NCBI GenBank assembly: GCA_963843465.1
Contig: CAWJKP010000003.1
Coordinates: 496,001 to 560,000 of the forward strand
Length of the DNA stretch: 64,000 bases
From: CAWJKP01 sp963843465
Lineage (GTDB): Bacteria; Planctomycetota; Planctomycetia; Pirellulales; Thermoguttaceae
Reading direction: 5' to 3'
Shown piece by piece: positions 57,763 to 64,000 of the stretch; within the stretch, counting starts at the first letter, position 1; each line of letters begins with the position of its first letter. Position numbers and translations under genes: made by a program. Below the pieces are notes generated by a model. It saw nothing but the letters and a program-made list of their open reading frames with translations. It had not been told where the DNA came from and did not search any database.

Positions 57763-60036
57763 CTACAGGGCCGATCCAACCCCATCCTTCGCATCCCTTG
57801 GCGTATTGCCCGCGGCCATCCAGCGGCCGAGGCCCACGGCGATCAGCATCGCAGCCAGGACCCCGAAGGCCGTCAGCGAGATGCCGTCCCAAGGCGGCAG
57901 GTGAAGACTGGCTCCGATGGCTTCGAGGAATTGGGGAATGGTGTCGCTGAAAGAGAGGAAGGCGACCACCAGCCCGCCGATCGCCCCGCCGGCGATGTAG
58001 CCCGTCGAGAGGAGTACGCCGGGGCTCATGTCGGATGCCGACTGCTTTTGGGCCGTGGCGTTGGCAGACGGGCCCCACTTGTCGGCCACATAGCGGATCA
58101 GGCCGCCGACGAAAATCGGCGTCGAGGAGGAAAGCGGCAGGTACACGCCCACGGCAAACGGCAGCGACGGCACGCCGCAGAGCTCCAGCACCAGGGCGAT
58201 CGACACGCCGATCAGCACCAGCGACCAAGGCAGCTTGCGGGAGAGGATGCCGTAGGTGATGATCGCCATCAGCCGGGCCTTGGGGGCAGGGTACTTCTGG
58301 ACCTCGGTGCCGTCGGCGCGGTGATGGACACGGCCGTTGATGCCCGGATCGACCAGGTAGCGGACTTGCCCGGCGTCGTCCACGAGGTACTTTCCCGGCG
58401 GGGCTTGCTGGGCGTTGCCTTCGGTCGCACGCCAGACGTGGTAGAGGTGGCTGTCGCCGGGGGCTTTCGCTTCATCCGGCAGGGCACCAACGTCCAACGG
58501 CCGCTGGAGCTTGGGCAGGTATTCCTTCGCGCTGGTGTAAACCGTGCTGGCATCGTTGAGCACGATCAAGATCCAGCCGATCGCCAGGGCGGAGGTAATC
58601 GAGCCGACGAGGATCGCCCATTGCTGATGGCGGGGCGTGGCGCCGATCAGGTAGCCGGTCTTGAGGTCCTGCGAGGTGGTGCCACCGTTGGAGGATGCCA
58701 CGCAGACGATCGCCGCCACGGTCAGCGCCAAGAGGCGGTGGACCGAGTCGGTCCAGCCGAGCAGGAAGAAGATCAGGCAGGTCAACAGCAGCGTGGCCAC
58801 GGTCATCCCCGAGATGGGATTGGACGAGGAGCCGATCTCGCCCGTCAACCGCGAGGAGACGGTGACGAAGAGGAAGCCGAACAAGACGATCAGTACGGCG
58901 GCCGCGAGGTTAACCCAGCTAAACATCGTCGACAGCGGCAGGCAGACCCAGATTGCCAACAGCAGCAACAGGCTGCCGATGGCTACCCAAGGCAACGGGA
59001 TGTCGTCGTCGGTACGCTTGAGCCGGCCCTGGCCGTCGGCTTTGTCGCGGCTGAGCTGGCGGATGTCGCGGAGACCGGCCCGGATCGAGGAGGCGATCAG
59101 CGGCAGGGCCTGTGCCAGGCTGATGATCCCGCCCGCCGCCACCGCCCCCGCCCCGATGTAGAGCACATAGGCGTCGGTGATCGTCTCCTGGTCCATTTGG
59201 GCGATGGGCATGGTGCCCGGGTAGAGGCTCGCGGTCAGCGGGTCGCCGAAGAAGTGGATCGCCGGGATCAGCACGAAGGCGGCCAGCACGCCGCCCGCCG
59301 CCATCACGCAGGAGATCCGCGTGCCGATGATGTAGCCCACGCCCAGTAAGACCGGGTCGACCTCGATCGCCGGCTCGGCCCCCTTGAACCAGTTTAGAGC
59401 ACGGCTGGGCGTGCCCTGCCAGAGCCTCAGCCCTTTCATGAGGAACTGGTAGAGGAAGGCCACGCTGGCGCCGGCAAAGACGGTCTTCGCGCTGGAGCCG
59501 CCCTGCTCGCCGACGATCAGCACGTCGGCGCAGGCGGTCCCCTCGGGATACCTCAGCGTTCCGTGCTGCTTGACGATGAAGGCCCGGCGCAGGGGGATCA
59601 TCATCAGGATCCCCAGGGCGCCGCCGAGCACCGAGACCATCATCACCCGGCCCACGTTCATCTCGAAGCCCAAGAGCATCAAGGCCGGCATGGTCACGCC
59701 CACCCCGAAGGCCAGCGACTCCCCGGCCGAGCCGGTCGTCTGGACGATGTTATTTTCCAGGATCGTGGCCCGGCGGACGCCGAAGATCCGCGTGAAGAGC
59801 CGGAAGAGCGTGATCGACATCACGGCCACGGGGATCGAGGCCGAAACGGTCATCCCCACCTTCAACACCAGGTAGAGCGACGAGGCGCCGAAGACGATGC
59901 CCAACACCGCCCCGACCAGCACCGCCGGCCAGGTGAACTCGGGAATTCTGGCGTCGTCGGGAACATACGGCTGATGGACTGCCGCCCGCTGCCCGCCGTT
60001 GGCAGAAAGGGGCTCTTGGCTCAGCGATTCTGCCAT
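57763..60036 (-). CDS. OPT-family oligopeptide transporter
   Basis: The 757-residue membrane protein has about 14-16 hydrophobic helices and the family segments VPDDARIPEFTWPAVLVGAV, LGIVFGASSLYLVLKVGMTV, ASIPVAVMSITLF, NNIVQTTGSAGESLAFG and a later ASSNGGTTSQDLKTGYLIGA. OPT proteins import small peptides or metal chelates using the proton gradient. A hydrophilic region at about 520-590 (GQVRYLVDPGINGRVHHRAD) is longer than in many relatives. The ATG at 60036 begins MAESLSQEPLSANGG. No partner gene is near. Confidence 0.93.
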   Translation of the reverse strand: MAESLSQEPLSANGGQRAAVHQPYVPDDARIPEFTWPAVLVGAVLGIVFGASSLYLVLKVGMTVSASIPVAVMSITLFRLFTRIFGVRRATILENNIVQTTGSAGESLAFGVGVTMPALMLLGFEMNVGRVMMVSVLGGALGILMMIPLRRAFIVKQHGTLRYPEGTACADVLIVGEQGGSSAKTVFAGASVAFLYQFLMKGLRLWQGTPSRALNWFKGAEPAIEVDPVLLGVGYIIGTRISCVMAAGGVLAAFVLIPAIHFFGDPLTASLYPGTMPIAQMDQETITDAYVLYIGAGAVAAGGIISLAQALPLIASSIRAGLRDIRQLSRDKADGQGRLKRTDDDIPLPWVAIGSLLLLLAIWVCLPLSTMFSWVNLAAAVLIVLFGFLFVTVSSRLTGEIGSSSNPISGMTVATLLLTCLIFFLLGWTDSVHRLLALTVAAIVCVASSNGGTTSQDLKTGYLIGATPRHQQWAILVGSITSALAIGWILIVLNDASTVYTSAKEYLPKLQRPLDVGALPDEAKAPGDSHLYHVWRATEGNAQQAPPGKYLVDDAGQVRYLVDPGINGRVHHRADGTEVQKYPAPKARLMAIITYGILSRKLPWSLVLIGVSIALVLELCGVPSLPFAVGVYLPLSSSTPIFVGGLIRYVADKWGPSANATAQKQSASDMSPGVLLSTGYIAGGAIGGLVVAFLSFSDTIPQFLEAIGASLHLPPWDGISLTAFGVLAAMLIAVGLGRWMAAGNTPRDAKDGVGSAL

Positions 60037-60047
60037 GATCCTCCCAT

Positions 60048-60104
60048 CGTAGGTTATGCTTCAGCATAACGTCTCCCGGCTGTTATGCTGAAGCATAACC
60101 TACG
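60048..60104. repeat. GTAGGTTATGCTTCAGCATAAC repeat
   Basis: CGTAGGTTATGCTTCAGCA and TGCTGAAGCATAACCTACG are the outer arms, each also self-complementary. It lies directly before the OPT start. Confidence 0.88.
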
Positions 60105-60118
60105 CCGGCCGCGATGAC

Positions 60119-60592
60119 TTACAACTTTTTTCCCTCCGCGAGCAGATCGAGGAGGAACTGTCGGGCCGCGTCGGCAATGCCCGGACTCTGGCTCTCCCGG
60201 GGACCGGCCACGTTGAGCTTCGAGACCGCATTGGCCGCAAGCCAACGGCGAACCGCTTCCAGGTCGGCGGCGTGGGCCAGATCGACCACCAGGCAGGGTT
60301 TGCCATGCTTGCGGGCCAGGTCCCGGGTGAGCCGCGTCCCGCCGGTCAAACGACCCCGGGTCAGGACCAACGTGGCGTCGCAGTCCGCCACGTTTTCCTC
60401 GGTGCGGACCCGATAGAGGGGCGACTCGCTCTCCGTCAGCCGATACCGGGACGGGATCCGCCCGTCCTCGGCCAGCCGGCCCCGAGGGCACCGGCCGCCA
60501 TGCGGGATGCCCAGGGCGATCGCAGCATCCAGGGCCCCGCGATCGACCCCCGTCTGCCCGCCCGAGACGATGGTCAGGCATGGAGACTTCAC
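60119..60592 (-). CDS. Putative molybdenum-carrier / SLOG-like protein
   Basis: The protein has TIVSGGQTGVDRGALDAAIA, LGIPHGGRCPRGRLAEDGRI, TLVLTRGRLTGGTRLTRDL and GKPCLVVDLAH, matching the putative molybdenum-carrier family, a Rossmann-like nucleotide-binding group related to the SLOG/YpsA proteins. A GTG at 60592 (VKSPCLTI) is chosen as start because further upstream the ORF enters a palindromic repeat; a start up to 60660 is possible. The length is then 157 residues. An E1/sulfur-carrier pair related to cofactor synthesis is transcribed away from it; a link to molybdenum metabolism is only suggested. Confidence 0.75.
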   Translation of the reverse strand: MKSPCLTIVSGGQTGVDRGALDAAIALGIPHGGRCPRGRLAEDGRIPSRYRLTESESPLYRVRTEENVADCDATLVLTRGRLTGGTRLTRDLARKHGKPCLVVDLAHAADLEAVRRWLAANAVSKLNVAGPRESQSPGIADAARQFLLDLLAEGKKL

Positions 60593-60665
60593 TTTGCGCG
60601 CTTGGACTTCATCGCGGAACGGCTCGGACAAAAGGACCCGCGCAGAAACAACGTGGACGATTTGT

Positions 60666-60753
60666 CTGTAGGGAACGCCCTCTGTGGCGTTCCGTGGAGG
60701 GCGGAAAAACGTTGTTCCGAGTTCCCGGAACGCCACGGAGGGCGTTCCCTACA
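60666..60753. repeat. GTAGGGAACGCCCTC palindromic repeat
   Basis: TGTAGGGAACGCCCTCTGTG and CACGGAGGGCGTTCCCTACA enclose a short centre. It lies in the divergent gap between the molybdenum-carrier-like and E1-like genes. Confidence 0.88.
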
Positions 60754-60858
60754 GATGGACGGGGCTGCCAGACATTGTAGCGAATCGGCGGCGGTTGCCG
60801 AGGGTCCCCCGGTGGTCTAGAATCGTAGCCGTTCACAACTCGTTCGGCGCCCTGCACC

Positions 60859-61671
60859 TTGAACCCTGAGGAAATCGTGGCGGAACTATCGGCCGAGGAA
60901 TGGGCCCGCTATGCCCGGCAGGTCGGGCCGGGCGTGCTCAGCCGGGACGGCCAGTCGCGGCTTGCGCGTTCGACCGCCCTGGTGACGCGGGTCGGCGGCA
61001 TGGGCGGACCGGCCGCGCTGGCCCTGGTGATGGCGGGCGTGGGGCGGGTGATCGTCGCGCATGGCGGACACCTGATCTCCTCCGACCTGAATCGCCAGGT
61101 GCTGGGCTCGGAGGAGTTCTTAGGCCAACCGAGGGCGCCGTCTTTCGCCGAGCGGCTGCGGTCGATGAACCGCTTCGTCCGCGTCGAGGAGATCGACCAC
61201 GAGCCCGACGACGACGAGGCCCGGCGGTTGGCCCGGCAGGTGGACGTGATCCTCTCTTGCCCGCCGACCTTCGCCGAGCGGCTGCGGCTGAACCGGGCGG
61301 CGGTCGAGGCCGGGGTTCCGCTGATCGACGCGGCCCAATGGGGACTGATGGGGACGCTGATCGCCGTGCGGCCCGGCCAAACCGCCTGTCTGCGTTGCGT
61401 CTACCCGCAAGACCCGCCCTTCGAGGAAGAGTTTCCCGTTCTGGGGGCGATCTCCTCGGCGGTGGGGGCGTTGGCGGCCCTGGAAGCGATCAAGATCCTC
61501 TCCGGGACCGGCGTGCCGCTGTTCGGCCGGCTCTGGATGATCGACGGCTTTCGCGGCGGCAGTTCGCTCATCGAGTTGACGCAGAACCCCGAATGTCCCT
61601 GCTGTGGCCGCCAGGCCCGTCAGGGCCGGCAGGACAATCAGTTGGAAAATCGCATGAGGAACCGGGAATGA
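60859..61671 (+). CDS. E1-like (ThiF/MoeB/HesA) protein with altered active site
   Basis: The 270-residue protein has the E1 fold: RVGGMGGPAALALVMAGVGR, SSDLNRQVLGSEEFLGQP, and a zinc site CLRCVYP ... CPCCG. MoeB-type enzymes adenylate the C-terminus of a ubiquitin-like sulfur carrier. Here the Asp-rich strand end is AHGGHL, and the catalytic Asp of the C-x-DN motif is missing (ILSCPPTFAERLRLN). The TTG at 60859 is the start that keeps the first helix. The stop overlaps the start of the ubiquitin-like gene, so the two are coupled. It may be inactive or use another mechanism. Confidence 0.82.
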   Translation: MNPEEIVAELSAEEWARYARQVGPGVLSRDGQSRLARSTALVTRVGGMGGPAALALVMAGVGRVIVAHGGHLISSDLNRQVLGSEEFLGQPRAPSFAERLRSMNRFVRVEEIDHEPDDDEARRLARQVDVILSCPPTFAERLRLNRAAVEAGVPLIDAAQWGLMGTLIAVRPGQTACLRCVYPQDPPFEEEFPVLGAISSAVGALAALEAIKILSGTGVPLFGRLWMIDGFRGGSSLIELTQNPECPCCGRQARQGRQDNQLENRMRNRE

Positions 61672-61928
61672 TGGTCAAGGTAGTGATCGCCGGACGCGGC
61701 TACGACGCGGCCCAAGAGGTCCCCGAGCAGCTCACGTTTGCCGAGCAAGCCACCGTCGACGACGCCCTGGAGGCGATCGACCGTTTGCTGCCCGACGGCC
61801 ATCCGCTGGCCGCAAGCTGCCTGGTCGCCGTTTCCGGCGAGCACCTGGGAACGGTCGGCAGTCACCGGCCGCGGCTGCTCGACGAGGGCGACGAGTTGGT
61901 GATCATCGCGCCGGTGGCGGGTGGGTAA
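61668..61928 (+). CDS. MoaD/ThiS-like sulfur-carrier protein
   Basis: The 86-residue protein has a beta-grasp pattern (MVKVVIAGRGYDAAQEVPEQ, ATVDDALEAIDRLLP, LLDEGDELVIIAPVAGG) and ends in Gly-Gly, as sulfur carriers and ubiquitin-like modifiers do. Its ATG overlaps the E1-like stop (ATGA). The natural reading is that the neighbouring E1-like protein activates it. Which pathway it serves (molybdopterin, thiamine, tungstopterin or another) cannot be told; no moaE or thi gene is in the window. Confidence 0.85.
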   Translation: MMVKVVIAGRGYDAAQEVPEQLTFAEQATVDDALEAIDRLLPDGHPLAASCLVAVSGEHLGTVGSHRPRLLDEGDELVIIAPVAGG

Positions 61929-61930
61929 GT

Positions 61931-61985
61931 AATAGGCACACGCCCTGTGCCGTCCCCCAGCGGCACACGGCGTGTGCCTGCTACA
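61931..61985. repeat. GGCACACGCCGTGTGCC repeat
   Basis: TAGGCACACGCCCTGTGCCG and CGGCACACGGCGTGTGCCTG are the arms. It lies between the sulfur-carrier gene and the SorC-like gene, starting 3 bases after the former's stop. Confidence 0.85.
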
Positions 61986-62000
61986 TTGCAGGAGACAACG

Positions 62001-63140
62001 ATGGGCAAAGCTAAACGCTGGCACCCCTCCGAAGAGAGCGACGAGATCGTCTTCGCCGTCTGCAGCCGCTTTCTGGAGCACCTGGGCAAGCAGCGCGACT
62101 CCCGGGCTGCCGAGGACGACGGCCACCGCAAAGGCGCGGCGGCGGCGATCGCCAAGTGGCTCGGCGAGGAGTGGAACCGCGGCGACCTTACCCGCGAAAG
62201 GATCTATCCGCTCCTCTGGGAGGCGGCGCGGCGAAACTTCCTGCTGCTGCTGCCGCCCCGGGAGAAGAACCTCGCCCGGCGGATCGCCGCGCGATACGGC
62301 GTCGCGCATTTCGCCGAGCACGAGGACGCCATCCAGGTGGTCAACGTCCGCGGGCCCAACGCCTTCGGCGAGGTGGCTTCCGTGGGGGCCGACACGGTGC
62401 TGGAGCTGATCCAGCGGCTGGGCAAGAAGAAAGATCGGGTCCACGTGGGGCTGGGCGCCGGCTTCGCTACGATGGTGGTCGCCAAGCGCCTGGCCCGGCG
62501 CGTCTACTCGGATTCGAGCTGTCCACCCCTGGCCCTGCACGCCCTCTCCTCCGGCGGCTTCTCCATCGACAAGCCCCAGAAAGCGCCGATCACCTATTTC
62601 AGCTACTTCGACGGCGTGTTGGCCGACGTGGAGTGCGTGGCCCTGTTCTCCGAAACCGTGGTCTCCAGCGAGGAGTACGAGCGGGTCAAGCGCGGGCCGG
62701 GCGCACGCAGATCGTTCGAGCGGGCCGGCGAGATCGACATCGTGATCACCTCCCTGGCCTCCGCGCGGGACGCCGACGGACTGCTGGGCCAATACCTCGA
62801 ACACTTGATCCGGGAGGACGAGCTCGATCCCAACGCCCTGAAGCGGATGCAAGACGCCGGCTGGGTGGGCGACGTGCAGTTCCGCCCCTACAACCGCCAA
62901 GGTCCGATCATCGAGGAGTGCCCCGTCCGCGCGGTCACGCTCTTCGACCTCTCGGACCTTGTCCGCATGGCCCGCACCGACGACAAGTACGTGGTCCTTC
63001 TCGGCGGTCCCTGCGGCGAGTGCGGCCGCCTGAAGACCGACGCCCTGATCCCCTTGCTGACCCGCCAGCAGCTCCGCCTCTGGACGCACCTGATCATCAA
63101 CGTCCAGACCGCCGGCGAGCTGCTCAGCGGCGAGGAATAG
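62001..63140 (+). CDS. SorC-like sugar-binding domain protein
   Basis: The 379-residue protein has an N-terminal helical part (WHPSEESDEIVFAVCSRFLE; LTRERIYPLLWEAARRNFLL) that may hold a DNA-binding helix-turn-helix, and a C-terminal domain like the sugar-phosphate effector domain of SorC regulators: VASVGADTVLELIQRLGKKK, VGLGAGFATMVVAKRLARRV, and VVLLGGPCGECGRLKTDALI with LWTHLIINVQTAGELL. GGAG precedes the ATG at 62001. SorC proteins are repressors or activators of sugar operons; the effector here is unknown. It follows the sulfur-carrier gene on the same strand. Confidence 0.7.
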   Translation: MGKAKRWHPSEESDEIVFAVCSRFLEHLGKQRDSRAAEDDGHRKGAAAAIAKWLGEEWNRGDLTRERIYPLLWEAARRNFLLLLPPREKNLARRIAARYGVAHFAEHEDAIQVVNVRGPNAFGEVASVGADTVLELIQRLGKKKDRVHVGLGAGFATMVVAKRLARRVYSDSSCPPLALHALSSGGFSIDKPQKAPITYFSYFDGVLADVECVALFSETVVSSEEYERVKRGPGARRSFERAGEIDIVITSLASARDADGLLGQYLEHLIREDELDPNALKRMQDAGWVGDVQFRPYNRQGPIIEECPVRAVTLFDLSDLVRMARTDDKYVVLLGGPCGECGRLKTDALIPLLTRQQLRLWTHLIINVQTAGELLSGEE

Positions 63141-63180
63141 GTGACGCTATAGCATATACCGTTTCGCGGCAGCAACCAAC

Positions 63181-63243
63181 ACTAGCCCGAAGCGCAAGCG
63201 AGGGAGCGGCAACGACTTACCCTCGCTCGCGCGTCGGGCTAGT
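63181..63243. repeat. CTAGCCCGAAGCGC inverted repeat
   Basis: CTAGCCCGAAGCGCAAGCGA and its near-complement ending TCGCTCGCGCGTCGGGCTAG flank a short centre. It lies shortly after the SorC-like gene and might act as a terminator. Confidence 0.85.
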
Positions 63244-63535
63244 GTGACGCACAGTGCATCCGGGATACTGCGGCCGTGAATTATCCGGGGGAATGCTCGA
63301 AGGGTACCTGGGAGTCGCGGCTGCGACAATCCGCCGTGCATTTCTGAGGCACGAATTTCCGTTTTTCTCCCGCCGCCCCCGCTCTCGGGTTACCCCCGGC
63401 AGTGCGCGCCGCCTCCGGCCCTCGACGTAACCTTTTTGCTGCCAAGCCCTCAGGTCGACAGCGCCAATTCACGAGTGTCGTAAGAGGCGGGACGAAAGCC
63501 ACGCCAACCAGCGGCCTGGGTATCGTTCGGCCCGG

Positions 63536-63675
63536 CGATGTTTGACCGAATGTCGTTTTACCCCAACGATTCCTGGCGTAAGGTCTTTTTTGGGGAACGA
63601 TTCCTGGCCTGACGTCTTTTTTTCGGGGCCATTGCTGGCAGCAAGTCTTTTTTCCCGGGCGATTCCCGGCGCCGC
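63536..63675. repeat. Tandem repeat of about 31 bp
   Basis: About four units share the pattern CGATTCCTGGC, four variable bases, AGGTCTTTTTT or close, then a G/C run. Units begin near 63536, 63565, 63596 and 63628, with a partial unit after 63659. The T-runs are spaced at nearly three helical turns. Confidence 0.75.
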
Positions 63676-63809
63676 CCGGCGCCGCCGTCTCGCGCCGCGG
63701 CCCGGGAGTGAGGCCGGAGTTTCTGCTAGGGATAGGCAGACGATGGAGAGTTGAAAAGGTTCCCCTTTTGTCAGGATTGCGGTTACCAGTTGTGTTCCGC
63801 TTCAGGGTC

Positions 63810-63999
63810 GCCCCCGCTGGGCTTGCCCCAGCGGAGCGTAGGATTGGCCACTACCGGGCCGACGCTCTGCCGCGTGGGGCGTTTTCCGCTGCCGCCGCCC
63901 GGCCTGGGCCGGGCGGCGGCAGCGGAAAACGCGAAGGGGTTTCCAGGCCGAGTTCTAGTGGCCAATCCTTTGCTCCGCTGGGGCAAGCCCAGCGGGGGC
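63810..63999. repeat. MITE-like element with 44-bp inverted ends
   Basis: The left arm 63810-63853 (GCCCCCGCTGGGCTTGCCCC to GGATTGGCCACTA) and right arm 63956-63999 are near-perfect inverted copies. Between them lies another palindrome, GCGTTTTCCGCTGCCGCCGC with its complement, at 63879-63932. No gene is inside. A single arm occurs at 39077-39120. Confidence 0.88.
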
Positions 64000-64000
64000 A

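Larger units (their letters stand above)
63141..64000. other. Gene-free, repeat-rich right end
   Basis: No ORF here has recognisable protein features. The region holds three separate repeat structures, listed individually, with GC-rich unrecognised DNA between them (63245-63535 and 63676-63809). Confidence 0.7.

Noticed and set aside
60859..61928. CBASS-like or ubiquitin-like defence operon
   Set aside because: There is no CD-NTase, E2-like or JAB peptidase gene; the pair looks more like sulfur-carrier machinery.

Overview
The window is high-GC bacterial DNA and reads as a planctomycete genome, most likely Pirellulales-like. The support is the gene set: secreted or membrane proteins with an N-terminal J-like segment containing DPYHKWLGIPP, a cphA / ABC exporter / DUF1854 group, a DUF2760-Hsp70 pair, HEAT and TPR secreted proteins, and many families of short palindromic repeats in the gaps. 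The lineage call is inference. No rRNA, tRNA or CRISPR array was found.

Layout. 1-4349 (minus) is a four-gene defence-like operon: vsr nuclease, a double-GHKL histidine kinase, a response regulator with an unknown C-terminal domain, and a C5-cytosine methyltransferase that runs off the left edge. 4411-9961 (minus) holds bshB1, a CbiE-CbiT fusion, a cold-shock protein and cyanophycin synthetase. 10394-13663 (plus) holds the partner ABC exporter and DUF1854 protein. 13731-15496 (minus) is an OLD-like ATPase/TOPRIM protein. 16003-25630 (plus) is a trehalose/alpha-glucan cluster, treS-malQ-treZ-treY; glgB lies apart at 50546. 26129-33027 holds a divergent CsrA-like regulator, two glycosyltransferases, a discoidin-domain protein, a TPR protein and a secreted protein whose stop codon lies in the target duplication of a complete ISL3-family element (33033-34574). 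34767-38300 is a damaged, internally duplicated secreted protein.

38531-44191 holds a toxin-deleted HigBA-type module, a U32-like protein, a carbamoyltransferase split into two genes in swapped order, a HEAT protein and an FHA protein. 44358-49412 (minus) holds a large J-like membrane protein, a lipoprotein and folC. 49890-54997 holds a degenerate RNase H-like protein, glgB, a retropepsin-like protein, a decayed MNT/HEPN module and an unknown Cys-rich protein. 55132-60592 (minus) holds Hsp70-DUF2760, an OPT transporter and a molybdenum-carrier-like protein. 60859-63140 (plus) holds an atypical E1-like protein, a GG-ending ubiquitin-like sulfur carrier and a SorC-like protein. 63141-64000 is repeats only.

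Two features cross the whole window. First, palindromic repeats do not stay in the gaps: four families sit in frame inside treZ, treY, a glycosyltransferase and hsp70, and repeats supply the stop codon or C-terminal tail of several more genes. Second, at least nine genes carry small frame breaks, several in G or C runs, beside long intact genes; this suggests sequencing or assembly error for many, though real decay cannot be excluded. Spans of broken genes below are given across the break.

The strongest candidate for an under-described system is the vsr / double-GHKL kinase / response regulator / methyltransferase operon at the left edge. The best mechanistic curiosities are the duplicated malQ start region, which creates a coupled leader ORF, the split carbamoyltransferase, and the E1-like/ubiquitin-like pair.
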